DNA from: Haloferula rosea
GTDB taxonomy: Bacteria; Verrucomicrobiota; Verrucomicrobiia; Verrucomicrobiales; Akkermansiaceae
Assembly (NCBI RefSeq): GCF_016595525.1
Contig: NZ_JAENII010000001.1
Location: forward strand, 372,001 to 436,000
DNA length: 64,000 nt
Direction: 5' to 3'
The position numbers and the translations under genes are program-made. The notes beneath the pieces were generated by a model that saw only the letters and a program-made list of their open reading frames with translations, searched no databases and had not been told where the DNA came from. Shown here piece after piece: positions 46,812 through 57,100 of this stretch; positions within the stretch are counted from its first letter, which is position 1; every line of letters starts with the position of its first letter.

Positions 46812-47279
46812 ATGGAGAACCTGCCTGCCATGCCCCCGATGCCGAATCCGCAGGCGATCCAGGATGCGGAGCACATCAAGATACTGGTGATCTGCCACTA
46901 CGTGCTCGCGGGGATTACGGCCCTTGGTGCTTCGATCCCAATCATCCATGTCGCGATGGGAGTGATGATGCTGTCGGGTGGATTCGGTGCGAGCCCCGGA
47001 GCGTCAGCTGCCGAACTGAAAATGATGGGCTGGATGTTCGTAGTGATGGGCGGGCTTTTTGTGGTGCTGGGATGGGCTCTCGCCATCTGCATCTTCTTCG
47101 CGGGCAAGTTCCTGTCCGAGCGGCGGCGGAAGACCTTCGTGTTTGTGATCGCGTGCATCAGTTGTCTGAATGTGCCGATCGGGACCGTCCTCGGGGTGTT
47201 CACGTTGCTGGTGCTGGAACGCCCGAGTGTGAAGGCTCTGTTCGAGGGATCGAATCCCGGAATCGGGCAGTTTCGTTAG
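46812..47279 (+). CDS. Small membrane protein of unknown family
   Basis: A 155-aa protein beginning MENLPAMPPMPNPQAIQDAE with four hydrophobic segments: VICHYVLAGITALGASIPII, VAMGVMMLSGGF, MMGWMFVVMGGLFVVLGWALAICIFFAG, and FVFVIACISCLNVPIGTVLGVFTLLVL. A short basic loop (LSERRRKT) separates the last pairs. It resembles small four-helix inner-membrane proteins of unknown function that are common in Verrucomicrobia. The ATG at 46812 is chosen because the Pro/Met-rich N-terminus begins there; the frame is open from 46740. It stands alone between the two motif-2 regions and its link to polysaccharide use is unknown. Confidence 0.72.
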   Translation: MENLPAMPPMPNPQAIQDAEHIKILVICHYVLAGITALGASIPIIHVAMGVMMLSGGFGASPGASAAELKMMGWMFVVMGGLFVVLGWALAICIFFAGKFLSERRRKTFVFVIACISCLNVPIGTVLGVFTLLVLERPSVKALFEGSNPGIGQFR

Positions 47280-47354
47280 TGGGGAGCGAGCCGGCGGAGT
47301 GAGCGGGTTGGAAATCCAGGTGTTCGGGATTGGAGGGTTTTGAGGAGGTGGAAG

Positions 47355-47387
47355 AGTGCGTTTCCGCACTGGTTGGGTGATCGCACT
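47355..47387 (+). promoter_or_regulatory. Palindromic motif plus extra half-site upstream of the sugar symporter (second motif, site 2)
   Basis: AGTGCG-TTTC-CGCACT at 47355-47370 is a perfect inverted repeat sharing 14 identical bases with site 1. A further CGCACT follows at 47382-47387, 17 bp from the one at 47365-47370. It is about 210 bp upstream of the transporter start. The rest of the 47280-47581 gap shows nothing recognisable except the ribosome-binding GGAAAGGGG before 47582. Confidence 0.5.
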
Positions 47388-47581
47388 TCACCTGAGGCGC
47401 CGCTTGAGCGGGCGGCTTGGACTTGATCTAGTGAGGGCGAGAGTCGGATGTCCGGCTTTCGTTCAAAACCCAGACCCATGATGAACCTGCTGAACAGTGA
47501 CTGGAGAATCCTCCCATCGACGGGTGATGGCGCCGGAGCGGCGATTGTTGCTGGAATTCCCATGTTGGAAAGGGGCGGACT

Positions 47582-49066
47582 TTGACGAGTGTGAGTGGAG
47601 CGAGTGGAGGGGGGAAGGATGGGCGTCTCGGGTGGGGCGAGCGCATCGGCTACGGGCTCGGTGATCTGGCATCGAACCTCTACTTCCAGATGTTCAACAT
47701 GTTCCTGCTGTTTTACTACACGGACGTGTTCGGCATCTCGGCCGTGGCTGCCGGGTGGATCTTCCTGTTGTCCCGGATCTGGGATGCGGTGAACGACCCG
47801 GTCATGGGGATTCTGGCCGACCGCACGCGGACACGCTGGGGAAGCTTCCGTCCCTACATCCTTTGGTTCGCCGTGCCGTTCGGGGTGGCGGGCTACCTGA
47901 TGTTCTATTCGCCGGATCTTTCGCCGGGCATGAAGATTGCGTATGCGGCGGTGACCTATCTTGCCGTGCAGATGCTCTACACCGCGGTGAACATCCCCTA
48001 TTCGGGCCTGATGGCGGTGATTCACCCATCTTCGGCGGAAAGGGCCCGCGTTTCGTCGATTCGCTTCATTTTCGCGTTCCTCGGTGGCTGGGTCATCGTG
48101 CAGTTCCTGCCACCGCTGAAGGAATCATTGGGTGGGGGGGACGATGTGCTCGGTTTCCGCAATACCATGGCCATCTTCGCGACGCTTGCGACCGTGCTTT
48201 TCCTGATCACCTTTGCGTCCACCCGCGAGCGCGTGGCTCCCGAGGTGAAGACATCCTCCCGAGCTGAGATCCTAGCGGACCTGAAAACGCTGCTTCGAAC
48301 CCGGCCGTGGTTGATTCTGGTTTTCGCTGGTCTGATCAACCTGATGGCAGTGGCGATCAAGAACGGATCGAACATCTACTACTTCAAGTATGTGGTGGGG
48401 AACGAGGTCGAGGTGGCAAGCTTCGGATCCGGCGGATGGATGGCCATGATCCTCGGGGTGATGTGCACCGGGGTGCTCATCAAGTTCTTCGAGAAGCGTC
48501 AGCTCATCATCTGGCTGACCATCATCGGCGGTATCGGTATGGCGCTGCCCTACTGGATCGACCCGGAGCTGAGGATCACCCTTCCCGGGTTGGAGACGGG
48601 GGCCTACACCATCTTCGGTCTGGAGATGACGAGCATCGAATTCTTCCCGGAAAATCCACGCTGGATCTACCTGATCAATCTGATCGGGTCCTTTGCGGCG
48701 GGGCCGCCGGTGGCGCTGGTCTGGACGATGTACACCGACGTGGCGGCCTTCATCCGGTGGAAGCACAACCGCCGGATTACGGGACTCGTCGTATCTGCCG
48801 CGGTGTTCTCGCAGAAGTTCGGCATGGCGCTGGGCGGTTGGTTCGCCGCGGTGCTGATGGCCTGGTGCGGGTTCAAGTCGAATGTCGAGCAGACGGACGA
48901 TTCGAAGCACGCCATTCTCCTGCTGTTCTCGCTGATCCCCGCGGTGCTCATCGTGGTGCAGGGGATCTCGATCTTCTTTTACCGTCTGACGGACTCGCAG
49001 ATGAAACGGATCGAGCTTGAACTCGAAGCGGATGAATCGGCGGCTGCTCAGCCGACGGGTTCCTGA
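47582..49066 (+). CDS. GPH-family sugar:cation symporter (MelB-like)
   Basis: The 494-aa protein has twelve membrane segments and the glycoside-pentoside-hexuronide family opening GERIGYGLGDLASNLYFQMF, LFYYTDVFGISAVAAGWIFL and RIWDAVNDPVMGILADRTRT with the cation-site aspartates, then WGSFRPYILW. GPH symporters bring in sugars or oligosaccharides with Na+ or H+ across the inner membrane. It should import a product of the neighbouring sulfatases and glycosidases. The start is a TTG at 47582 with GGAAAGGGG a few bases upstream; GTG at 47591 is an alternative. It overlaps the converging regulator gene by 19 bp at its 3' end. Confidence 0.9.
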   Translation: MTSVSGASGGGKDGRLGWGERIGYGLGDLASNLYFQMFNMFLLFYYTDVFGISAVAAGWIFLLSRIWDAVNDPVMGILADRTRTRWGSFRPYILWFAVPFGVAGYLMFYSPDLSPGMKIAYAAVTYLAVQMLYTAVNIPYSGLMAVIHPSSAERARVSSIRFIFAFLGGWVIVQFLPPLKESLGGGDDVLGFRNTMAIFATLATVLFLITFASTRERVAPEVKTSSRAEILADLKTLLRTRPWLILVFAGLINLMAVAIKNGSNIYYFKYVVGNEVEVASFGSGGWMAMILGVMCTGVLIKFFEKRQLIIWLTIIGGIGMALPYWIDPELRITLPGLETGAYTIFGLEMTSIEFFPENPRWIYLINLIGSFAAGPPVALVWTMYTDVAAFIRWKHNRRITGLVVSAAVFSQKFGMALGGWFAAVLMAWCGFKSNVEQTDDSKHAILLLFSLIPAVLIVVQGISIFFYRLTDSQMKRIELELEADESAAAQPTGS

Positions 49067-50256
49067 TCCCGGAACTTCTGGCGGTAGGCGCGTGGAGACA
49101 GGTTGGTGTCACGCTTGAAGGCGAGGCTGAGATTGGAGCTGTTGCAGTAGCCGCAGTCGCGGGCGATGGCCTCGATCTTGATGTCGGTCTGGGTCAGCAT
49201 GCGCTTGGCGTGGTCGATGCGGATCCGCCGCAGTTCGGCAGCGGGTGAGCGCTGCAGGTGGGTGCGGAATGCCTTCTCCAAGCCGCGTTTCGACATGCCG
49301 ACATGTTCGCACACGTCATCGAGTGTCATGGGAGTTCCGAAGGCGGCGCGCATCAGCCGCAGTGCCTTGGCAACGCCTGCGTGCGGAACGGCGAGAACGT
49401 CGGTGCTCCTTCGATTGACCACCCGACCCGGTGAGATGAGCATGGGCGGTTCGTCGTCATCGATCTCACCGTCCATGCGGCGCTGGAGTTGGCGTGCCGC
49501 CTGGTAGCCGAGTTCCTCGAGGCGGCTGTCCACGCTCGACATGGGAACGGCGAGGCAGTCACAGAGGAACTCGATGTTGTCGACGCCGAGCACCGAGATT
49601 TCCTCGGGGACGTGGATGCCATTGCGGACGCAGACCTCGATGAGTGTGGCTCCGAGGTTGTCCTGGCCGGTGAAGACGGCAAGGGGACGGGGGAGCTTTT
49701 CGAGTTGGTCGAGAATCGCTTTCTCGTGTGCCGCCCAATCGCGGAGGGTTCTGGCGCCGGGTTGCTCGATGACATGGAGGTGGTCTTCGTCGACTCCTGC
49801 TTCAATGAGGGCTTCGCGATAGGATGCATGGCGGATGGGATTCACCTCGACCACCGGCCAGCGGAAGAATGCGAAGTGGTGGAAGCCGCGCTTGAGGAAG
49901 TGTTCGGCGGCGAGCCGCCCGATCAGGTAGTTGTCGTTGAGCACCCGTGGGACGGTTTCCGGCATCTTCGCCACGCTCACATCGACCTTGGGCATGGTCA
50001 GCGAGTCGATGAATGGAGCGAGGGTCGGGCCGTAGCAGGTGATGGCACCATCTCCGGGCCAGTTGAAGGGGACGTTCCGGTCCGAGAACAAATAGGGCGA
50101 AAGGTGCCAGTTGGCCTGAACGGCGAAGCGGGCGATGCCCTTGTAGATCCGGTGATCGAACCAGTCGAAGGCGACGAGGATACTCGGTTGGTTGGAAACC
50201 TCTGCAGGCTCAAAGTCCCGCAGCTTCCCCGAGGTCGACCTTTTCTTGGCGCTCAT
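49048..50256 (-). CDS. XylR-like transcription regulator (LacI-type sensor plus AraC HTH), second
   Basis: The 402-aa protein has the same layout as the regulator at 29498-30706 but is clearly divergent. An N-terminal basic tail is followed by a LacI-like sensor (SILVAFDWFDHRIYKGIARF, EEISVLGVDNIEFLCDCLAV) and a C-terminal AraC helix-turn-helix (TLDDVCEHVGMSKRGLEKAF, IEAIARDCGYCNSSNLSLAF, NLSPRAYRQKFRDQ). It is divergent from a sulfatase gene across 160 bp that hold motif-2-like sites at 50301-50347, and converges with the symporter gene. It probably controls the second block, including itself, in response to an imported sugar that remains unknown. Confidence 0.92.
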   Translation of the reverse strand: MSAKKRSTSGKLRDFEPAEVSNQPSILVAFDWFDHRIYKGIARFAVQANWHLSPYLFSDRNVPFNWPGDGAITCYGPTLAPFIDSLTMPKVDVSVAKMPETVPRVLNDNYLIGRLAAEHFLKRGFHHFAFFRWPVVEVNPIRHASYREALIEAGVDEDHLHVIEQPGARTLRDWAAHEKAILDQLEKLPRPLAVFTGQDNLGATLIEVCVRNGIHVPEEISVLGVDNIEFLCDCLAVPMSSVDSRLEELGYQAARQLQRRMDGEIDDDEPPMLISPGRVVNRRSTDVLAVPHAGVAKALRLMRAAFGTPMTLDDVCEHVGMSKRGLEKAFRTHLQRSPAAELRRIRIDHAKRMLTQTDIKIEAIARDCGYCNSSNLSLAFKRDTNLSPRAYRQKFRDQEPVG

Positions 50257-50300
50257 CGGTGATTAGTAGGCGAAATTTTTGCTCAAGCGCAAGTCGGAAG

Positions 50301-50347
50301 GGCGCAAATGCACCGGAATGCGGGTGCTTTTGAGTGCGAAACGCGCT
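50301..50347 (+). promoter_or_regulatory. Motif-2-like sites between the regulator and a sulfatase
   Basis: GGCGCAAATGCACC (50301-50314) and AGTGCGAAACGCGCT (50333-50347) both resemble the reverse complement GTGCGGAAACGCAC of the palindrome seen at 46399 and 47356, the second with one base missing. They occupy the shared promoter region of the second XylR-like regulator and the sulfatase at 50417. Degenerate match; moderate to low confidence. Confidence 0.38.
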
Positions 50348-50416
50348 TGTGGTTCGTCGCTCGCGGGCGTTCTTGTGTGATCAGGCCACTGGCCAAGAAC
50401 CCATTTTTCCGCAACC

Positions 50417-53143
50417 GTGAATCTTAAACCCACTCGTCCATTCGCCGGAGGATGCCTGACTTTGATGGCATGCATTCTCTCTTCCGCGCCAGTTCATGCC
50501 AGCGAGCGCCCCAACATTCTGTTCATCGCGGTCGACGATCTGGTGGCGACTTTGGGGTGCTACGGCGACCCGGTCGCTCTCACGCCGAGAATCGACGGTC
50601 TGGCGGCTGAAGGCATGACCTTCCTCAACCATCATTGCCAGTGGGCGGTCTGTGGTCCGTCGCGGGCGGCGCTCAGCACCGGGCTGATGCCGGAGGAAAC
50701 CGGGGTGATGGGATTCAAGGCCATCCGGCATCCGGATTTCCTGCCGGATGTGATCACCCTGCCCCAGCACTTCAAGAACGAGGGTTACGAAACGGCCTGC
50801 ACGGGCAAGTTTCACGATCCCCGAACGGTGGGAGACACGAGCGGAGGCCTGACCGACGATCAGTTTCCGAACGGCTCGAATGTTGACGATCCGTTGTCGT
50901 GGTCGATTCCCTACGTCAAGGCTGCGTCAGGATACAATCCTCCGGGGAAACCGGCCGTCGATGCCTCGTCGACCGAACCTTTCTCGAACTACGGTGACCA
51001 TCATATCAAGCAAGAGGGCCTTACCCTCATCGATACCCTGGCGGGTGGAAGCAAGCCGTTCTTCCTCGCGGTCGGATTCAAGAAACCCCACCTCGGGTTC
51101 TACGCGCCGGATGAGTTCTGGGCGCTCTACGACCGGAACGACATGCCGCTCGCGCCATTCACCGCCCATCCGGCGGGAGCCTCGCCCTACACGGGAAACA
51201 CGCTCGATTTCCACAGTGAGCTGCAGGGCTATTCGCCATATGACACCAGTTGGCCTCCGACCGACGCCCAGTCGAGGGAGTTGGTGCACGGGTATTACGC
51301 CTGTGTTTCGATGATCGACGAACTTGTTGGTAGTCTGCTCGACAAGCTTGCGGTCACCCCTGATCCGCTCCAGTCGGGGAAGAATCTTGATGAAACGACG
51401 GTGGTCGTACTTTGGGGTGATCATGGTTTCCATCTCGGTGATCATGGTCGCTGGGGAAAGCACACGGCGATGGAGGAGTCGACGCGATGTCCCCTGATCA
51501 TCCTGGATCCCCGCACGCCGACGGTGCCGGGGTCGAACACGACGACGACTCCGGTGAACTCCATCGACATCTATCCGACCCTCTGCGAACTGGCCGGGCT
51601 GTCGGTTCCCGAACAACCGCTCAACGATGCCGTGCCCGACGGGCGTCCGATTCGTGGGCGGAGTCTCGTTCCGCTGCTGGGTGATCCGGATGCGTCGGTG
51701 CACGATGGTGCGATCACTCATTTCAATTCGGCCGGCCGATACGGCTATGCCTATCGGACCGAGCGTTTCCGATACATCGAGTGGGTCTGGAGTGATGGTT
51801 CCGTGGATGGTGTGGATCTCTACGACTATCTGGATGATCCCCTCGAGACCCGGAATCTTGCGGCGGATCCTGCCTACGCCGGAATCGTCCATCAGCTTTC
51901 GCGATCGATGCGGGCTGAAACCACCACCAACGGAACGGGAAGGCTCGGACTGGCGGCGCCATCGGCGGTGGGGGCCGATGCGGACCTGCCGGATCTCTCG
52001 ATTGAAGCGGATGGTTCCGGAGGCATCCGCCTCGCCTGGCCCGACAGCGGGGGCGTCAGTTATCGGGTCCTTGGCGATGAGGATCTGATCGCTCCATGGC
52101 AGGTCGATGCGGAAGACGTGTCGGGCTCTCCGATCGACCTTCCGATCACCACCGCACGTCGTTTCTTCCGGGTGGCATTTGATGACAATGTGCCGCCGGT
52201 TTTTGTGGCTGATCCACTCAAGTTGGCCGACGCATCCCTGGGTGAGGCGTATTTGGGGAGTCTCTCCACCTCCGTGGTGGACCCCGGGGATGCGTTGACC
52301 TTCTCGAAGATCGACGGACCGTCGTGGCTCGTTGTGGGCTCCGATGGGGCCCTTTCGGGAACTCCCGCGGAGTTGGGTGCGGCGTGGTTCACCGTCGATG
52401 TCGTGGATGGAGCCGGGGCCTCGGCAAATGCGCGGCTGCAGATCTCCGTGGTGGACGATGCGCCACCTCCGGCGCCGACGAAACTCGAGGAGTTCCTGTT
52501 TGCCGATGCCGCCGATACGGGGCTCAAGGATCTGACCAACTCGGGGACGGTCGGGTCATCGTTCGAGTTCAATGCCGCCGACGAGATCGAAGCCGATGGT
52601 CTGGGCAGACTCATGATCGGTGATGATCCGGGTGCGGCCGGTGTGACCACCGGGGTGAGCAAGGACTGGTTCCGGAGTGTTCCTTTCGCCGCTGACCCAG
52701 GAGCCGGGGTATATGAGCTCGAGTTCCGTATCGATGCGTGGACCTTGTCGACGGCATCCGGCCACGGTTTCGAGTTCGCCCTGCTGGATGCGGATGGCAC
52801 GGCGCTCAAGACGCTCTTCAATTCGACCTCCGCTGCAGACGACACGCGCATCCGTGCGGTCGACAACGGCACCGGGGGAGCGACAGGGCAGGTCAGTGGA
52901 TTCGGGGTGTCGGGTGCCACGGGACTGACGGTCCGGACGACGGTGGATCTGGTAAATGGTCAGTGGCAGGTGGATTACAAGCCGGACGGGGCGTCGGGGT
53001 TCAGCCCTGCGTTCGGATTGAGTGCGATCAGCCCGGACTTCGCAGGCATCAGCGAGATGAGGCTCGTGGTGGAAGGGTCAACCCCATGGACGGCGGGCGA
53101 CCACGCGGCCATCGACTACGTCCGCCTGACCAAGCTGCCATGA
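50417..53143 (+). CDS. Sulfatase fused to Ig-like and lectin-like C-terminal domains
   Basis: The 908-aa protein has a signal peptide (LTLMACILSSAPVHA) and an iduronate-2-sulfatase-like catalytic part of about 480 residues: PNILFIAVDDLVATLGCYGD, active-site C79-GPSR-AALSTG, and VVLWGDHGFHLGDHGRWGKH. A module ending TARRFFRVAFDD (about 525-590), a cadherin-like domain (LGTPAEL-type; VADPLKLADASLGEAYLGSL) and a final beta-sandwich (KLEEFLFADAADTGLKDLTN to DYVRLTKLP) follow. Most S1 sulfatases end near residue 500, so the 400-residue extension is notable and may bind polysaccharide. The start is a GTG at 50417 preceding the signal peptide. Transcription is probably controlled by the second XylR-like regulator, whose gene is divergent. 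Confidence 0.92.
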   Translation: MNLKPTRPFAGGCLTLMACILSSAPVHASERPNILFIAVDDLVATLGCYGDPVALTPRIDGLAAEGMTFLNHHCQWAVCGPSRAALSTGLMPEETGVMGFKAIRHPDFLPDVITLPQHFKNEGYETACTGKFHDPRTVGDTSGGLTDDQFPNGSNVDDPLSWSIPYVKAASGYNPPGKPAVDASSTEPFSNYGDHHIKQEGLTLIDTLAGGSKPFFLAVGFKKPHLGFYAPDEFWALYDRNDMPLAPFTAHPAGASPYTGNTLDFHSELQGYSPYDTSWPPTDAQSRELVHGYYACVSMIDELVGSLLDKLAVTPDPLQSGKNLDETTVVVLWGDHGFHLGDHGRWGKHTAMEESTRCPLIILDPRTPTVPGSNTTTTPVNSIDIYPTLCELAGLSVPEQPLNDAVPDGRPIRGRSLVPLLGDPDASVHDGAITHFNSAGRYGYAYRTERFRYIEWVWSDGSVDGVDLYDYLDDPLETRNLAADPAYAGIVHQLSRSMRAETTTNGTGRLGLAAPSAVGADADLPDLSIEADGSGGIRLAWPDSGGVSYRVLGDEDLIAPWQVDAEDVSGSPIDLPITTARRFFRVAFDDNVPPVFVADPLKLADASLGEAYLGSLSTSVVDPGDALTFSKIDGPSWLVVGSDGALSGTPAELGAAWFTVDVVDGAGASANARLQISVVDDAPPPAPTKLEEFLFADAADTGLKDLTNSGTVGSSFEFNAADEIEADGLGRLMIGDDPGAAGVTTGVSKDWFRSVPFAADPGAGVYELEFRIDAWTLSTASGHGFEFALLDADGTALKTLFNSTSAADDTRIRAVDNGTGGATGQVSGFGVSGATGLTVRTTVDLVNGQWQVDYKPDGASGFSPAFGLSAISPDFAGISEMRLVVEGSTPWTAGDHAAIDYVRLTKLP

Positions 53144-53245
53144 GTGCGCAAAATGATGGGTTTACGGGTAATCTTCAATCCGTGTGCTACTTGTTGAAGC
53201 GATCCGACATGGCAGACTACCTGAAAGATCCTAGCCATTGATTCG

Positions 53246-54100
53246 ATGAAATTGATCCTCCCCACCACCCTTTGCGCCCTCCTGACCGCCCTACCTGTCT
53301 CCGCCTCGGTACTTGCCGTGGGGGAATCCTGGTCCGGGCTCGAGGACTTCCAGCTGAATGACGCGAGCGGTACCGGAACCAACGGTCTCTCCAACACCGG
53401 AACCAACGGCAACAGCTTTGATGTGAATAGCCAAGGGGGCAAGTTCGTGACCAATGGGAGCGGTTTGGCGGTGACCTCGGGTGATGCGGGAAGCTGGACG
53501 CGGTTTTTTCCAGGCAATGGCTCGTCGGGAAATGACGGTCAGGAGGACCGGTATGCAACTCCTTATGGAACCGGGAAGTTCCGCATTGAATTTGTTCTGG
53601 GTGGCTACGATTTCACCAACCACGCGGTTGCGGTGAACGGGCAGGATCAGTTCGAGTTGAACCTGCGGGATGGAAGCAACACCGTGATTGCCGGCTTGCG
53701 GCTCCGGATCAAGGATTCCGACGGCAATGGCCTCGCTGACCAGTTTCAGACCCACCACCTTGGTGTGAATCCCGACAGGTTCTCCGGTAATCTGGGTGTC
53801 GATAGTTCGGCGGGGTCGAACATCTCATCGATGGCAATCGAGTTCGATTTCGACAACGACACGATCTTCTACGAGCGGAACGGAAACATCTTCGCGGGCA
53901 CGGGAGTGTCCGGAAGTGATCTGGGCGCCTTTACGGCGAACAACTTCAACCAGTTGACCATCGGATCCGATGGCACCTGGGGCACGTCGGGCACTTTCCT
54001 GAATACGGATTCATTCACACTTTACACGGCGGTGCCGGAGCCTTCCGGCGCACTGCTGGCCCTCCTCGGTCTCCTTGGCCTTCTTCACCGTCGTCGTTGA
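53246..54100 (+). CDS. PEP-CTERM exported protein with lectin-like domain
   Basis: The 284-aa protein begins with a signal peptide (LPTTLCALLTALPVSASVLA) and ends with the sorting signal VPEPSGALLALLGLLGLLHR plus basic residues. The body is one beta-sandwich starting WSGLEDFQLNDASGTGTNGL, related in pattern to the C-terminal domains of the sulfatase before it and the GH10-like enzyme after it. It also contains FRIEFVLGGYDFTNHAVAVN and DSDGNGLADQFQTHHLGVN. It might bind the same polysaccharide at the cell surface. It follows the sulfatase by about 100 bp and is followed by a terminator hairpin and the GH10-like gene. Confidence 0.88.
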   Translation: MKLILPTTLCALLTALPVSASVLAVGESWSGLEDFQLNDASGTGTNGLSNTGTNGNSFDVNSQGGKFVTNGSGLAVTSGDAGSWTRFFPGNGSSGNDGQEDRYATPYGTGKFRIEFVLGGYDFTNHAVAVNGQDQFELNLRDGSNTVIAGLRLRIKDSDGNGLADQFQTHHLGVNPDRFSGNLGVDSSAGSNISSMAIEFDFDNDTIFYERNGNIFAGTGVSGSDLGAFTANNFNQLTIGSDGTWGTSGTFLNTDSFTLYTAVPEPSGALLALLGLLGLLHRRR

Positions 54101-54123
54101 CCGGACGATCATGCGCAATCGAC

Positions 54124-54155
54124 GCCGCCCACCTTCCCGGTAGGCGGCTTTTTCT
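54124..54155 (+). terminator. Terminator after the PEP-CTERM gene
   Basis: GCCGCC and GGCGGC form a stem extended past one mismatch by ACC/GGT, with a TTCCC loop, followed by TTTTTC. It lies 24 bp after the stop and just before the ATG at 54173. Confidence 0.75.
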
Positions 54156-54172
54156 TAACAAGTTATCCAGCC

Positions 54173-57100
54173 ATGTCGCGATTTGGGCCTCTTGCGCTCG
54201 CTTTGTGCCTCTGGGCAGGCCTCGGATGGGTGGGCTTGCCAGCCGCGACGCTTCGTCATCACTGGACGTTCGACGAGGGGGCGGGCGGCGTGGTGGCCGA
54301 TTCGGTGGGTGGTGCCGACCTTGCGATCCGTGGAAATGCCACTGGGTGGACGAGCGGCAGGGATGGGGGAGGGTTCGCGTTTGATGGCAGCAGTTTTGCC
54401 CAGACGGATGGCAATGATGAGGTCGCGGACCCGGCCGGTGGCGTGGCGGTGGCGGGATGGTTCCGGACGGCTGCGAACACCAGCAACCGCAGCTTCCTGT
54501 TTCAGTTCGAGCGCGAGTATGAGATGCGGATCCGCAATGGTGGATTGCAGGTTTCCTTCGCCGGCAGCGTTGCGGGCGCGCCCACCTGGAGCGGCGATCT
54601 CGACGAGGGTTTGTGGCATCATTTTGTGGCCCAGAATGATGGCACGACCACCCAGCTCTACATCGATGGGGAACTTGTCGGTAGTCGTGGGGAGTCCCTC
54701 GGTTCGCTGACCTCGGAGTCGAAGCCTTCCGCCCTCGCGGCGAAACAGAACGGACAGCGTCTGTTTGCAGGGACGCTCGATGACCTCCGCTACTATGAGG
54801 GGACCCTGACACTTCCCGAAATCCGTGCGCTTGCCCAGGTGAGCAATCGTCCTCCAATGGCGCGCGAAGATGCCTACAGTGGGGCATCCGGCACCCCGCT
54901 GGTGGTGGCCGCCCCGGGGGTGTTGGCCAATGACACGGAGACGGACGGCGATGCAATGAGCGCGGTGCTGGTGGAGGACGTGGAGCTGGGGAGCCTCATG
55001 CTGAATGCCGACGGCGGGTTTGTTTACGATCCACCGGTGGACTTCAGCGGGGTGGTCAGCTTCAGCTACCGGGCGGAGGATAGGGATGGCGCTTCTTCTC
55101 CGGTTTCCGTCACGCTCACGATGCTTGATCCTTCAACCAGCCTGACGCCGGACGAGGTGGCGCGGATCGAGGGTGATCTTGGGATTGTTCTGAGCGAGCA
55201 GGAGAAGCTGGATCTTGCGTCGATCGTGAAGCCGCAGGTCTTCCCGGGGTGGCGGAATGATGCGAACCAGAGAATCGAAGCGCACCGAAAGGCGGATCTT
55301 TCCGTCGAGGTGGTTGATGCAGCGGGCAACCCGGTTCCGGGAGCCGCGGTGCGGCTGCGGATGAAGCGCAACCGCTTCCATTTCGGAGGGGTGGTGACGG
55401 TGATGGATCAGACTGATGCGGCTGGCAACCTGTCGGGCGCAGGCTCTACGGCAGCGGATTGGGAGCGGTTGACGAAGGCGCTTTTCAACGCGCTCGGCTG
55501 CAACAATGCGCTGAAGCCGCGAATTGTCAGCCAGCATGAGTATCTGCCCGCCTTCTTCGATTGGGCGGCAGCGAATGAACTGCCGGTGCGCGGCCACCTT
55601 TTGCTGTGGCCCGGCACCGGGGATGTGGAGGACATGGACGCTCCCGGCGCGGTGGCGGGTGTCGACTACGGCCAGCACCTGACCAATGCCGGCACCTCGG
55701 ACCATGCCTCGTATGATGTGGCTGCGGCGGTCGAAGCCTACCGGACGAGCGCACGTACCCAGACTGATAAAGATGCGCTGCAGGCGATCGTGGACGCGGA
55801 GATCGAGGAATGGGCCGGTCAGTGGAATGTTTCCGAATGGGATGTCCTCAACGAAACCCTCAGCAACCGCCTGCTCACGGACATCCTCGGTGACGACCGG
55901 ATGGCCGAATGGTTTCAACTCGCCGCCACCCATCAACGGAGTCCTTCGACAAAGCTCTTCATCAATGAGTTCCAGATTGCCTCCGCACGCTTCGTCACCG
56001 GCAGCACCAGCTACCAGACGCGTCGCGATGCCTACTTCGAACGCATCGACCGTCTGATCACCGACGGCGCACCGCTTGACGGCATTGGCTTCCAGAGTCG
56101 TTTCCGCTTTCTCGACGAGTATGATCCGGCGGTGGTCCATGCGAGGATTGACGAGTTCGCGACGCGCTACCCCGGGCTGGACATCGTGGGCACCGAGTTC
56201 GAGGTGAAGGACGATTACGCATTCACCAGCGGGGATCTGGTGCAGGCCTACGACGAGGCGACCCGGGCGCGGGTGACGGAGGAGGTGATGACGACCTATT
56301 TCAGTCACGATCAGGTGACCGGGCTCAGCGCCTGGGATTTCATCAACCCCCTGCCGGACGGAACGACGAGCGCCCATTCCCGGGCGCTGTGCTACTACGG
56401 CGATGGCCCGGGCGGGGTCCCGGGTCCGGTGGTCAAGCTCAACGGCCTGGTGTGGTACTATCTTCACCGTATCCGCTATCACACGGATGTGTCGGGCACG
56501 ACGGGAGCCGACGGAAAGGTGGGCTTTCGGGGTTTCAAGGGCGACTACGAGGTGGTGGTGAGCCATGGGGAAAACGACTACACCACCAGTCATGCGCTGG
56601 ATGCCGATGGCGGCCTTCAGGTGGAGCTTGATGGCGTGACGGTGGTGGCGGACAGCGTGATGCTGGAGCACTTCGAGTTCGAGGATCCCGCCGATACCGC
56701 GCTGGGTGCGGTCGCCAAGGCTGCGGGTTCCGCAACGTTTTCAGGGGCTACTCCAAACCTTGTGACCAACGGGGCCGGGTCGCTGGAGATTCGGCAGCAC
56801 CCGACCGTGGCCAACCAAGGGCAGGGGAATTTCCTTGTCGGTGGCCCGCTTGAGTTCGGTGGGCGCGGCAGCGGACGCTACGAGCTTGACTTCACCATCG
56901 CGGCCGCGGATCTCAGCGGTGGCGACCCCAACGGGGCCTCTTTCGGCTTCGGGCTGCGGGATGGGGCGGCTGGCTCGCCGCTTTTCCTCATTCGGCTCAA
57001 CAAGACCGTCGGGGGGCTTGCCTTGAGCACGTTCATCGATTCGACCTACACCCAGATCCAGAGCTTCGCGGGGCAGTTCGAGCTGGAGGATTCTCTGCGG

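Noticed and set aside
53145-53162. AGTGCGCAAAATG after the sulfatase stop as a further motif-2 site
   Set aside because: Only the left half matches; too weak to separate from chance.
55133-56671. 512-codon open frame antisense within the GH10-like gene
   Set aside because: Same reasoning; the sense strand carries both catalytic glutamates.
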